Of a stretch of 64,000 bases of DNA, positions 1 through 8,030 are shown piece after piece. Source of the stretch: Paenibacillus hunanensis (GTDB lineage: Bacteria; Bacillota; Bacilli; Paenibacillales; Paenibacillaceae); the NCBI RefSeq assembly GCF_014645615.1, contig NZ_BMMB01000009.1, positions 87,801-151,800 of the forward strand. Reading direction: 5' to 3'. The notes under the pieces are model-generated. The model did no database searches and was not told where the DNA came from. It worked only from the letters and a program-made list of their open reading frames with translations. Numbering within the stretch: the first letter of the stretch is position 1; every line of letters starts with the position of its first letter. A program made the translations under genes and the position numbers.

Positions 1-702
1 CACCTTCGCTTCCTGCATTACATCTCCATCGCCAGCTAGAATCGCTCCAGCAATACCGCCGATGCCTTTATAAAAGGAAATATAGACCGTATCGAACAGG
101 CTGCATATTTCTGCGGCTGTTTTGCCATAATAGGGAGTAATCTCAAATAAGCGCGCACCGTCCAGATGCAATCGAATCCCTTGCTGGCGGCAATAGTCCG
201 CGATCGCTTCTAGCTCTTCATAGGGTGGTAGCTGTCCTCCAATCTCACGCTGCGGTAGCTCTAGCAGCACGCAGGCGACATCTTCCGTAATACTCGTTAC
301 ATCCTCCAGCCGGGTGACACGGTTCTTATCCCCTATCAGTACGGCTTCGATATGATGTAGCTCTTTTAACGCATCCTGCTCATGTAGCTCCAGATGAGAT
401 AGCGGATGATACGCGACACGCTTGACGTCTTTCTGATCACACCAGATGCGAAGGGCAATCTGCTGTGCCATCGTTCCGCTTGGGAAAAATACCGCCGCTG
501 GCTTACCCAGCACATCAGCCATTTGCTGCTGGAACTGCTCGATTAATTCACCATTACCATAATGATCACTACCTGTCGTACCCTCGACGTGCTCAAGTGC
601 TTCCTTCAACACATTAATATTACGAGGGCCATTACCACTGACTCGAAAAGCGGCCTTCACAAAAGCTTCTTCTAACGTAGGTGTATATGTATGCTCATCC
701 AT
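1..702 (-). CDS. Low-specificity L-threonine aldolase-like PLP enzyme (3' end outside window)
   Basis: The first 234 codons of a fold-type I PLP enzyme of the beta-eliminating lyase family, which cleaves threonine or allo-threonine to glycine and acetaldehyde. The reading starts MDEHTYTPTLEEAF. Near residue 49 is a GNG motif, near 74 the PSGTMAQ segment, near 180 the cofactor-aspartate motif LHLDGARL, and at about residue 212 the Schiff-base lysine in YISFYKGIGG. The ATG at 702 follows an AGGAG box at good spacing. The gene runs off the left edge, so about a third of the usual 340-360 residues is missing. Family is fairly sure; the exact substrate is not. Confidence 0.85.
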   Translation of the reverse strand, partial: MDEHTYTPTLEEAFVKAAFRVSGNGPRNINVLKEALEHVEGTTGSDHYGNGELIEQFQQQMADVLGKPAAVFFPSGTMAQQIALRIWCDQKDVKRVAYHPLSHLELHEQDALKELHHIEAVLIGDKNRVTRLEDVTSITEDVACVLLELPQREIGGQLPPYEELEAIADYCRQQGIRLHLDGARLFEITPYYGKTAAEICSLFDTVYISFYKGIGGIAGAILAGDGDVMQEAKV

Positions 703-786
703 TGCTGTTCACTCCTATTCTGTGCGCGTTGTGGTTATATTATATGCGAAAATGTCTTCTGACTCTATCTGGATGTGTATCCATAC

Positions 787-820
787 AAAAAAAGCCCTTC
801 CGGTTAACCCGGAAGGGCTT
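787..820 (-). terminator. Rho-independent terminator of the qox operon
   Basis: A 12-bp perfect stem (792-803 with 809-820, arm AAGCCCTTCCGG) is followed on the minus strand by a run of seven T (787-793). It lies 34 bases past the stop of qoxD and ends the four-gene oxidase operon. Confidence 0.9.
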
Positions 821-853
821 CGTTATGCAGCTAGTATAGCTACAATGGATAAC

Positions 854-1195
854 TTAGTAGCCTACGCCATTGTACGTCATGATCCAGATCGAGCCGGATA
901 CAACGACCAGTACAATTGCCAGACCGAAGATCAGTGCCATTACGTTCCAACGAGGTTGGTTACCCTGACGCTCACGTACGTGCATGAAGAAGAACAACTG
1001 CACGACGAATTGCAGAACCGCTGTAACCATAATAATAAGGATGGTTGGCAGCTGGGACAGCATGTGGTTCAGAACAACAACCAGTGGAATAATGGTCAAT
1101 ACGATCGACAGGATAAAACCGACGATGTAGGACTTCAGCGAGCCATGTGCATGAGCTTCGTCATGACCATGGGAATGATCGGAATGGTTCGCCAT
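854..1195 (-). CDS. qoxD: Quinol oxidase subunit IV
   Basis: Small membrane subunit of the heme-copper quinol oxidase, 113 residues, as usual for QoxD/CyoD. Three hydrophobic segments can be seen (about residues 24-44, 50-72 and 86-108), with the family-typical FVVQLFFFMHV stretch in the second. It supports assembly of subunit I and carries no redox centre. The first 18 residues are rich in histidine (six His), like the start of QoxC. It is the last gene of the operon, one base after qoxC, and a strong terminator follows. Confidence 0.92.
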   Translation of the reverse strand: MANHSDHSHGHDEAHAHGSLKSYIVGFILSIVLTIIPLVVVLNHMLSQLPTILIIMVTAVLQFVVQLFFFMHVRERQGNQPRWNVMALIFGLAIVLVVVSGSIWIMTYNGVGY

Positions 1196-1196
1196 C

Positions 1197-1817
1197 TTAC
1201 ATCACCCCCATCAGGTAGACGACCGACAGGAGGAAAATCCAGACGGCGTCCAAAAAGTGCCAGTACAAGCTGATAACATTGACTTTACCGCGTGTTACGT
1301 CGGTAATGCCTTTGCGTGCTAGCTGAATCATAATCAGCAGCATCCAGCCCAGACCCATCGATACGTGAAGTCCGTGCGTACCAACCAGTGTGAAGAACGA
1401 GGTTGCGAATGCGCTGGTACCGTAGTTAAAGCCTTCGTGTACCATTTTGATAAACTCATCAACCTCAAGGAAAATAAAGGATGCACCGAGAATCCAGGTT
1501 ACGACCAACCAGCTGATCAGCTGTTTAACTTTACCTGCATTCATTGCCAGTACAGCCAGACCGCTTGTGAAGCTGGATGTAAGCAGGATGAATGTCTCCG
1601 CGATAACACCCGGCATTTCGAAAATTTCGTGAGCTGTTGGTCCACCTGCCGTGTTGTTGTGCAGGACAACATACGTGGCAAACAGCGTACCGAACAGGAC
1701 AACGTCCGTGATCAGGAAGATCCAGAAGCCAAGCATTTTCAGCTCTTGCGGATCATGGTGACCGTGATCATGACCATGTGCATGATCATGACCGTGCTGT
1801 GATACGGCTTGTGCCAT
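1197..1817 (-). CDS. qoxC: Quinol oxidase subunit III
   Basis: Membrane subunit III of a cytochrome aa3/bo3-type quinol oxidase, 206 residues, with five predicted membrane segments after a cytoplasmic N-terminus. The segment GTHGLHVSMGLGWM and the closing LDAVWIFLLSVVYL are typical of CyoC/QoxC. Subunit III binds lipid and stabilises the oxygen-reducing subunit. The first 22 residues contain an HGHDHAHGHDHGHHD cluster that could bind metal. Its start overlaps the stop of qoxB by one base (ATGA-type overlap), which implies translational coupling. Confidence 0.93.
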   Translation of the reverse strand: MAQAVSQHGHDHAHGHDHGHHDPQELKMLGFWIFLITDVVLFGTLFATYVVLHNNTAGGPTAHEIFEMPGVIAETFILLTSSFTSGLAVLAMNAGKVKQLISWLVVTWILGASFIFLEVDEFIKMVHEGFNYGTSAFATSFFTLVGTHGLHVSMGLGWMLLIMIQLARKGITDVTRGKVNVISLYWHFLDAVWIFLLSVVYLMGVM

Positions 1818-3793
1818 TAAAGTGTCCCCCTTAATGAAGCCTCAGTCTTTTCTACTTCCTCGGCTGGGATGTAGAAGCCCTCGTCATCATTCATCGAACG
1901 GGCAGCCAGACACGCAAGTACGCCGGCGAGTCCAAGAACTCCCATCCACACCCAGTGGAAGGTGAAGCCAAAGCCCGCAATGAAGAAGAAAGTAGAAAAT
2001 ACAATCGGGATACCCGAGTTGCTAGGCATATGAATTGGTTCGTATTTTGGTTTGGCATCCTTTTGAGGAAGCTTACCCGCAGCACGACGCTGCTTGTCGA
2101 CCCATAATGGATCTCTGCTGTCCACTACCGGAGTAATGGCAAAGTTGTATTCTGGAGCTGGGGACGGGATTGTCCACTCAAGCGTATGAGCATCCCACAT
2201 GTCGCCAGTTGTATCTTTTTCACGATATTTGAAGCTGTACGCAATTTGAACGGCTTGCAGAATGAAGGCAATACCCATCAGGTACGCACCAACCGTCGAA
2301 ACGACGTTCAGTGGGCCCCAGCCTGTATCCCAGTCAAATGTACTTACACGACGAGTCATACCCATCAGACCGAGCAGGTATTGTGGCATGAAACATACGT
2401 AGAAACCGATGTTCCAGAACCAGAATGACCATCTACCCAGCGTTTCGTTCAGCTTGAAGCCGAACATTTTTGGCCACCAGTAGTACATGCCGGCAAAGTA
2501 ACCGAACACAACCCCACCGATCAGAACCTGGTGGAAGTGGGCAATCAGGAAGTAACTGTTATGGTACTGGAAGTCAGCAGGCGCAACCGCGAGCAGAACC
2601 CCTGTCATACCACCGACGATAAACGCCGGAATAAACGCTACTGTCCATAGCATCGGCAGATCGAAGCGAATTCGTCCGCGATACATCGTAAACAGCCAGT
2701 TGAAGATTTTAACCCCTGTCGGGATTGCAATCAACATCGTGGACAATGCGAAGAAGGCGTTAACGTCCGCACCGGAGCCCATTGTGAAGAAGTGGTGAGC
2801 CCATGTGAAGAAGGAGACGAACGCGATGATCATCATCGCAAATACCATCGAGGTGTAACCGAACAGCTTTTTGCGTGAGAACACGCTGACGACTTCGGAG
2901 AAAATACCGAATGCCGGCAAGATAACGATATATACCTCTGGGTGACCCCACATCCATATCAAGTTGATATACATCATCGGGTTACCGCCACCGTCAAGGG
3001 TGAAGAAATGTCCTCCTCCGAAACGGTCGAGGAACAGCAGTGCCAGTGTAACTGTCAAAATTGGGAATGCAAAAATGATGATTACACAAGTTGCAAATAC
3101 CGACCATGTGAACATCGGCATTTTCATCATTGTCATGCCTGGTGCACGCATTTTGATGATCGTTACAAGGAAGTTGATACCTGTTGCCAGGGAACCAATA
3201 CCGGAAATCTGGATACCCCAGATATAGAAGTTTTGTCCTGGTCCAGGGTTAAATTGTAGCTCGGACAGCGGTGGATAGCTCAGCCAGCCCGCATCCGGCG
3301 AACCGCCGATAACGAAGGACAGGTTGAACAGCATTGCGCCCAGGAAGAACAGCCAGAAGCTGAGGGAGTTCAAATAAGGGAACGCAACGTCTCGCGCACC
3401 GATCTGTAGCGGTACAACAACGTTAAACAAACCGAACATAAATGGCATCGCCATAAACAGGATCATAACAACACCGTGTGTCGTAAATACCTGGTTATAG
3501 TGTTCTGGATGCAGGAACTCAAAGTTCGGAATTGCCAACTGAGTCCGCATCATGAGCGCATCGACGCCGCCGCGGAACATCATAATGATCGCAGCCAGAA
3601 TGTACATGATACCGATTTTTTTGTGGTCAACCGTAGTCAACCAGTTGCGCCAGAGCCATTTCCACTTTTTGAAATAGGTCAATCCGGCAACGATGGCAAT
3701 GGTTACTAATCCAATGGATACGTCTGCACCATAGATCAACGGATCGCCAGTAACAAAAAACTCGGATGCAAACTGTTTAAGATTTTCAAGCAT
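1817..3793 (-). CDS. qoxB: Quinol oxidase subunit I (catalytic)
   Basis: Catalytic subunit of the quinol oxidase: it reduces O2 to water at a heme/CuB centre and pumps protons. It has 658 residues, the usual length. Ligand motifs can be seen: TTHGVVMILFM (low-spin heme His), WGHPEVYIVILPAFG (CuB His and the cross-linked Tyr), AHHFFTMG (two CuB His) and AHFHQVLIGG (heme His pair). The start at 3793 (MLENLKQF) follows a GAAAGGAG box; upstream in-frame codons lack a ribosome binding site. The gene is 180 bases after qoxA, and the gap contains a small hairpin. Confidence 0.96.
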   Translation of the reverse strand: MLENLKQFASEFFVTGDPLIYGADVSIGLVTIAIVAGLTYFKKWKWLWRNWLTTVDHKKIGIMYILAAIIMMFRGGVDALMMRTQLAIPNFEFLHPEHYNQVFTTHGVVMILFMAMPFMFGLFNVVVPLQIGARDVAFPYLNSLSFWLFFLGAMLFNLSFVIGGSPDAGWLSYPPLSELQFNPGPGQNFYIWGIQISGIGSLATGINFLVTIIKMRAPGMTMMKMPMFTWSVFATCVIIIFAFPILTVTLALLFLDRFGGGHFFTLDGGGNPMMYINLIWMWGHPEVYIVILPAFGIFSEVVSVFSRKKLFGYTSMVFAMMIIAFVSFFTWAHHFFTMGSGADVNAFFALSTMLIAIPTGVKIFNWLFTMYRGRIRFDLPMLWTVAFIPAFIVGGMTGVLLAVAPADFQYHNSYFLIAHFHQVLIGGVVFGYFAGMYYWWPKMFGFKLNETLGRWSFWFWNIGFYVCFMPQYLLGLMGMTRRVSTFDWDTGWGPLNVVSTVGAYLMGIAFILQAVQIAYSFKYREKDTTGDMWDAHTLEWTIPSPAPEYNFAITPVVDSRDPLWVDKQRRAAGKLPQKDAKPKYEPIHMPSNSGIPIVFSTFFFIAGFGFTFHWVWMGVLGLAGVLACLAARSMNDDEGFYIPAEEVEKTEASLRGTL

Positions 3794-3886
3794 CGTTGAG
3801 CTCCTTTCACTTTCTTGGTCCATGCACAGCATCATGCTGGCATGTATGGTGGCATTGCATGAATACCATTTGAATACAGCACGAAT

Positions 3887-3907
3887 GTCGGGAGAAGCTC
3901 TCCCGAC
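3887..3907. other. Short hairpin in the qoxA-qoxB gap
   Basis: Perfect 8-bp stem GTCGGGAG/CTCCCGAC with a 5-base loop and no T-run on either strand. It sits between qoxA and qoxB, so a role in mRNA processing or differential stability within the operon is possible. A terminator is unlikely. Confidence 0.5.
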
Positions 3908-3973
3908 TCGATTCATACTTACAACGTGGATGTATGCGGCGCATACCATCCCTACGACAGAAACTCAACCGAT

Positions 3974-4909
3974 TTACTTGCCGTCCATTTGTGTTTCAGG
4001 CGTAGTGTGTACCGGTTGACGACTTTCAGACAAACCGCCAGGCAGATATTGTGTCACCAGTTGTTGGAACAAATTCTCCGGGAATGCCGAAAAATACTGC
4101 TTGTCCGCTGTACCTGGGATCGCAAGCGACTGATACGTATCCATCGTCATCGGCTGGGATTCGGTTTTCACCTTGTTTACCCATGCTTCATAATCGGATT
4201 CAGTCACTGCATTCACATCAAAGTTCATCGCACCAAAGTGCTCACCACTAAAGTTAGCACCGGAGCCATAGTACTTGCCTGTATGATCTGCCTGCAAATA
4301 CAGGTTCATCGCCATACCAGACATGGTATAAATCTGTCCACCAAGCTGAGGAATCCAGAAGGAGTTCATCGGAGCATCGGAAGTCAGTTCGAAGCGAATA
4401 GGTCGGTCTTCAGGAATAGTCAGTGTATTCACAGCTGCAATTCCTTCCTCCGGATAGAAAAATGCCCATTTCCAGTCCATCGAAACGGCTTGAATCACAA
4501 CAGGCTGTTTGTCAGACTTAATGGCCACGGAAGGCTCGAGTGCGTACGTATAACGTACAGTCACGATACCGAGCACAGCAATAACGACGATCGGAATACC
4601 CCACCAGATAGACTCCAGCACATTGCTGTGGTTGAAATCTGGATCGTACTTAGCCTTTCTGCCCGGCTTGTCACGGTATCTCCATACAATAACAAAGGTC
4701 AGTATGGTTGTCGGTACGATAACGATCGCTGTCAGAATCGTAGAAATGATAATGACATCGCGTTGTCCTTCTGCAATCGGTCCTTTCGGGTTAAGAACAG
4801 CATAGTTGCTAGAACCAGCAAACAACGCCCAAACCGTCAGAGCCAGCGACAACACCGTCACAACCAGAACAACCCAGAACATAAGGCGCGAACCTGGTTT
4901 TTTGCTCAT
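3974..4909 (-). CDS. qoxA: Quinol oxidase subunit II
   Basis: Subunit II of the quinol oxidase, 311 residues: an N-terminal membrane anchor (about residues 9-30), a second membrane segment (about 53-75) and an outside cupredoxin domain. The domain lacks the CuA cysteine ligands, as expected for a quinol rather than cytochrome c oxidase. Conserved stretches include VDWKWAFFYPE-like residues (here MDWKWAFFYPEEG), SFWIPQLGGQIYTM and ANFSGEHFG. In QoxA of Bacillus the first anchor ends in a lipobox Gly-Cys-Ser-Asn; here the codons read Gly-Ser-Ser-Asn, so the lipidated Cys is absent. The ATG at 4909 has an AAAGGGG box. It is the first gene of the operon. Confidence 0.94.
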   Translation of the reverse strand: MSKKPGSRLMFWVVLVVTVLSLALTVWALFAGSSNYAVLNPKGPIAEGQRDVIIISTILTAIVIVPTTILTFVIVWRYRDKPGRKAKYDPDFNHSNVLESIWWGIPIVVIAVLGIVTVRYTYALEPSVAIKSDKQPVVIQAVSMDWKWAFFYPEEGIAAVNTLTIPEDRPIRFELTSDAPMNSFWIPQLGGQIYTMSGMAMNLYLQADHTGKYYGSGANFSGEHFGAMNFDVNAVTESDYEAWVNKVKTESQPMTMDTYQSLAIPGTADKQYFSAFPENLFQQLVTQYLPGGLSESRQPVHTTPETQMDGK

Positions 4910-5066
4910 CTTGATCCCCTTTCTCACTTAACGCTCATGACGTTCATAATGTTGAAACCACACATTCCTATGTTAACACTAAGTGTCCTTTTTGCGTATC
5001 CATAGAAGGTGTAAATTTCAGTTTTTTTTGGCTTGTTAACAAATCTGTCAATTTATTAGCAGGCAG

Positions 5067-5084
5067 AAGTGAATGTTTTCACAT
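5067..5084. promoter_or_regulatory. Possible Rex-type redox operator upstream of qoxA
   Basis: The minus strand reads TGTGAA-AACA-TTCAC, close to the known Rex consensus TTGTGAA-N4-TTCACAA. Rex senses NADH/NAD+ and controls oxidase genes in many Gram-positive bacteria. The site is about 160 bases upstream of the qoxA start. No clear sigma-A promoter could be fixed beside it, so the assignment is tentative. Confidence 0.35.
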
Positions 5085-5114
5085 TATTTAAAGATTAACA
5101 TATTTTTACTTCGT

Positions 5115-5152
5115 AAAAAAGCCCCTTTAAGAATAATTCTTAAAGGAGCCTT
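5115..5152 (-). terminator. Terminator after the small membrane protein gene
   Basis: Inverted repeat around CTTTAAGAAT/ATTCTTAAAG extended by AAGCCCC/GGAGCCTT pairs. The minus strand ends in six T (5115-5120). It lies about 70 bases after the stop at 5224 and separates that gene from the qox promoter region. Confidence 0.75.
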
Positions 5153-5223
5153 AATTTTAAAATGCTCGCTGTCTAGCTGTCTTTACCCCCATTGGAATGG
5201 CAAACGGCTAGCAGACGATCATC

Positions 5224-5496
5224 CTAATCGTCCTTAATCCCATCCTTGCCTTCATCGCTGCGTGCCTGCATCGAGCCAAGCCATTTGGCGAGCGAATAAA
5301 TGATAGCAAAGGCAGCTAAACAGCCTACACCGATCATCAGTCCAAGGTTGTTGTCGTTAAATGGTTGCAGATTCAGCACGATCAGCAGAATCCCTGCCGC
5401 GCAGCACAGCCATGCGACTACAGTCAGCATTTTACTCAGTCCATATGTGTTTTGTGCCGAGTTATTACCACTCGGGCCTCTAGATTTGGTAGCCAC
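5224..5496 (-). CDS. Small two-helix membrane protein, function unknown
   Basis: About 90 residues. Two hydrophobic segments (about residues 25-42 and 51-70) are followed by a charged tail ending GKDGIKDD, so both ends are probably cytoplasmic. Two GTG starts are possible. The GTG at 5505 has its GGGGA box only about a base away. The GTG at 5496 (MATKSRGPSG) is 8 bases past the same box and is preferred. It is monocistronic with its own terminator. No family recognised. Confidence 0.6.
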   Translation of the reverse strand: MATKSRGPSGNNSAQNTYGLSKMLTVVAWLCCAAGILLIVLNLQPFNDNNLGLMIGVGCLAAFAIIYSLAKWLGSMQARSDEGKDGIKDD

Positions 5497-5679
5497 GAAG
5501 TCCACTCCCCTTTCCCGGATAGTCGTATTGCTGTGATGTCTACCTGAATCATTCCATCGATTGGTCTGGCGTACCAGGCAGAAGTACTATACGACTTATT
5601 ACCACAAAAGGAAGCTTTTGATTCGCTACGTCCCATTTATATTTTATAGCGCGCTGCTTCAATAGAAAGAGTACGGAAA

Positions 5680-7026
5680 TTAGCGCGTCTCCATCCAGTT
5701 GTTACGGATAACATTTTGATACCAGTAGAAGCTTTCCTTCGGCGTACGTACCTGTGTGCGGAAATCGACATGAATCAGTCCAAAGCGCATCCGGTAGCCC
5801 TCTGCCCATTCAAAATTGTCCATCAGCGACCACGCCATATATCCTTTTAAATGGATACCATCATTGATAACGCGATGCACCTGAGCGATATGCTGCTGTA
5901 AGTAGCTAATACGCATGGAGTCATTCACAATGCCATTTTCTGGCCCGTCGTTAATGCAAGCGCCGTTTTCCGTAATATAAATATCGATATTGCCGTATTT
6001 TTGCAGGTAATGGATCACGTCGTATAAACCAACCGAATCGATCGGCCAGCCGATATCGGTTTTGAACAGCCCCATATCGATCGGCTCGCTGTGCAGATAG
6101 CCTGCTTCTGGATTGTAGCGATTCACCGTCGGATGATAGTAATTGATTCCGATCAGATCAATCGGCTGCTGAATGATCTCCATATCGCCCTCCTGCACAG
6201 GCGGTGTAGCTCCAGCTTGCTGGAACCAGTTGTACAGAGATTCCGGATAGCTTCCTTTATACACTGGATCAAGGAACCAGTCTGCATACACTTCAATATT
6301 GCGATTGCAGGCAGCGCGATCCTCTGCACTCTTGCTGTAAGGAACCGCCCATGCCACATTCGGTGCAATGCCGATCTGTCCATCTGACGGACTGATCTCA
6401 CGGAATAGCTTAACCGCATGTCCATGCGCAACGAGCAGATTGTGCCCCACATTCAGTGCAATTTGCAAATCGGTGTTCCCCGGCGCATGCTTACCCTCCA
6501 GATTCGATAGAAACGCAATACACCACGGCTCATTGAACGTAAGCCAGAACTTGATTTTACCTGTAAATTCACGGAACATGACCTCCGCATATTTAACAAA
6601 CGCATCAATTGTGCGCCGATTCTCCCAACCGCCTACATCCTGTAGCGCCTGCGGCAGATCCCAGTGATACAGCGTACAAAACGGCTCAATCCCTGCCTCC
6701 AGCAGCTTATCGACAAAACGATGATAAAAGTCAATCCCTTCCCGATTGATCTCCCCATCTCCATCTGGAATAATCCGCGGCCATGCAATCGAAAACCGAT
6801 ACGTATCAATACCGAGTTCCTTCATTAGAGCAATATCCTCTTCATACCGATGATAGCTGTCCGTAGCGATATTTCCATTATGTCCATCAAATACCTTGCC
6901 CGGTGTATGAGCAAACGTATCCCATATCGACAGCCCACGCCCGCCTTCCTGATAAGCGCCTTCGATCTGATATGAAGCTGTAGCTGCACCCCAGCGGAAA
7001 TCCTTCGGGAATTGGAAAATAGTCAT
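5680..7026 (-). CDS. bglA: Beta-glucosidase, GH1 family
   Basis: Intracellular beta-glucosidase of 448 residues that hydrolyses cellobiose and other beta-glucosides. The acid/base glutamate is E166 in TFNEPW and the nucleophile E353 in ITENGA. The YRFSIAWPRI segment and the C-terminal WSLMDNFEWAEGY segment (substrate-binding Trp and Glu) are intact. No signal peptide is present. Length and most of the sequence resemble what I recall of P. polymyxa BglA. The ATG at 7026 follows AGGAGG, and a cre box lies about 55 bases upstream, so glucose repression is likely. The ABC importer upstream may feed it, but that link is inference. Confidence 0.95.
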   Translation of the reverse strand: MTIFQFPKDFRWGAATASYQIEGAYQEGGRGLSIWDTFAHTPGKVFDGHNGNIATDSYHRYEEDIALMKELGIDTYRFSIAWPRIIPDGDGEINREGIDFYHRFVDKLLEAGIEPFCTLYHWDLPQALQDVGGWENRRTIDAFVKYAEVMFREFTGKIKFWLTFNEPWCIAFLSNLEGKHAPGNTDLQIALNVGHNLLVAHGHAVKLFREISPSDGQIGIAPNVAWAVPYSKSAEDRAACNRNIEVYADWFLDPVYKGSYPESLYNWFQQAGATPPVQEGDMEIIQQPIDLIGINYYHPTVNRYNPEAGYLHSEPIDMGLFKTDIGWPIDSVGLYDVIHYLQKYGNIDIYITENGACINDGPENGIVNDSMRISYLQQHIAQVHRVINDGIHLKGYMAWSLMDNFEWAEGYRMRFGLIHVDFRTQVRTPKESFYWYQNVIRNNWMETR

Positions 7027-7078
7027 GTGGTAGTACCTCCTGAAAAATATGTAGTTTGTGAATTTTGTGGCATAGTAG

Positions 7079-7093
7079 TGTGTACGCTTACAT
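7079..7093 (-). promoter_or_regulatory. cre box (CcpA operator) upstream of bglA
   Basis: The minus strand reads ATGTAAGCGTACACA, which matches every defined position of the published cre consensus WTGNAANCGNWNNCW. It lies 53-67 bases before the bglA start, a place where CcpA binding would block transcription. Confidence 0.65.
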
Positions 7094-7210
7094 CATAGTT
7101 TATCTTGTGGTGGGGCGGTAGGCTGTAACTTATGTTTCTGGGTGCGGAAAATTAAGAAGTTGATATGGTAGGGGCAATGCTATGTGCGAGCTAGTAAGCT
7201 CCACTCCGGC

Positions 7211-7386
7211 AAGGAATAAGGGGACGGACTCAGGTGGAGCCGCGGGAATCTTTTGGATGAGGAGTACTTGAAGATTCCCGCCCCTCCAAAGCAGTAAGAT
7301 ATTTTGCTTCGCAAAAATCACTTTCCATTGAACCACGTGTTAGGAAAGCACTAACACTGTAAGTCGTCCTTTCCCCTTATTTCCTT
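7211..7386. repeat. Hairpin repeat element, copy 1
   Basis: Core 7211-7291 matches 12235-12315 at 75 of 81 positions by hand alignment. The core holds a stem GCGGGAATCTT/AAGATTCCCGC flanked by TGGAG/CTCC. Outer arms AAGGAATAAGGG (7211) and the imperfect inverse CCCTTATTTCCTT (ending 7386) bracket the element. This copy carries about 70 extra bases (7292-7362) between the core and the right arm. It lies in a 1-kb gene-free stretch between bglA and the solute-binding protein gene. Confidence 0.8.
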
Positions 7387-7924
7387 ACCTCCGTTCTGTA
7401 CATAGTGTAATAAATAGCGCTCTCGATTTAAAAGTAAACCTAAATTGAGAGGGCATTATACTTTAGAATGTCTATAACTATTGCTATTGCTATTGCTATT
7501 GCTATCATTAATTCTGACTTCATCGTTACTATGTAATTGAAATGCTCCCTTACTTCATTCACAAGCAACTTTCGCTTTCAACTAAAGCTAAATTCATCTT
7601 CTGATTTGACTCTATATCAAAATCACTATTCTAACGTACTACTGTAAATTCTCAATATAACCAATACAGCTCCTCAATACACACAGTAAGAATCAATTTT
7701 TTGCCTTTTCGTATTAGATGAAATATAGGTAGTGTAGACATGAAGTTTAGTTACGAGCTTCCTTGCTGCATAATTGAATACAGAGTGCTATTGAAGATGA
7801 TATTTTAGATTTTGTTTTTTTGAGGCTTTGATTTCATATTTAGATTTTAATATTTAAAACTTCAAGCTTAGATATCGGAGCTTGATGAGAATGTATAGGC
7901 AACCACATACTTACAAGCACACAG
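7387..7924. other. AT-rich intergenic stretch without a gene
   Basis: No open frame with a ribosome binding site is seen on either strand. The stretch contains a short hexamer tandem repeat (7478-7505) and otherwise AT-rich unstructured sequence. The flanking genes bglA and the solute-binding protein gene run in the same direction. Confidence 0.6.
7478..7505. repeat. Hexamer tandem repeat (CTATTG)4 plus CTAT
   Basis: Four perfect CTATTG units followed by a partial unit in the noncoding gap downstream of the ABC operon. It is one of three hexamer arrays in this window. Confidence 0.9.
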
Positions 7925-7963
7925 CAAAAGGAAAAGGAACGCCAATTAGCGCTCCTTTTCCTT
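7925..7963 (-). terminator. Likely terminator of the sugar ABC operon
   Basis: A 15-bp stem with one mismatch (7928-7942 with 7949-7963) and a 6-base loop, about 65 bases past the stop at 8031. The T-run on the minus strand is short (TTTTGC), so termination may be partial. Confidence 0.65.
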
Positions 7964-8030
7964 CATAACATACTGTCTACTACAATTACTACATTTCTAA
8001 CAAACACACCCGAATAATTCCCGGGAAATA

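Noticed and set aside
3926..5005. Long plus-strand open frame (359 codons) opposite qoxA
   Set aside because: It overlaps qoxA, lacks a ribosome binding site and has Cys/His/Arg-rich composition typical of antisense frames.
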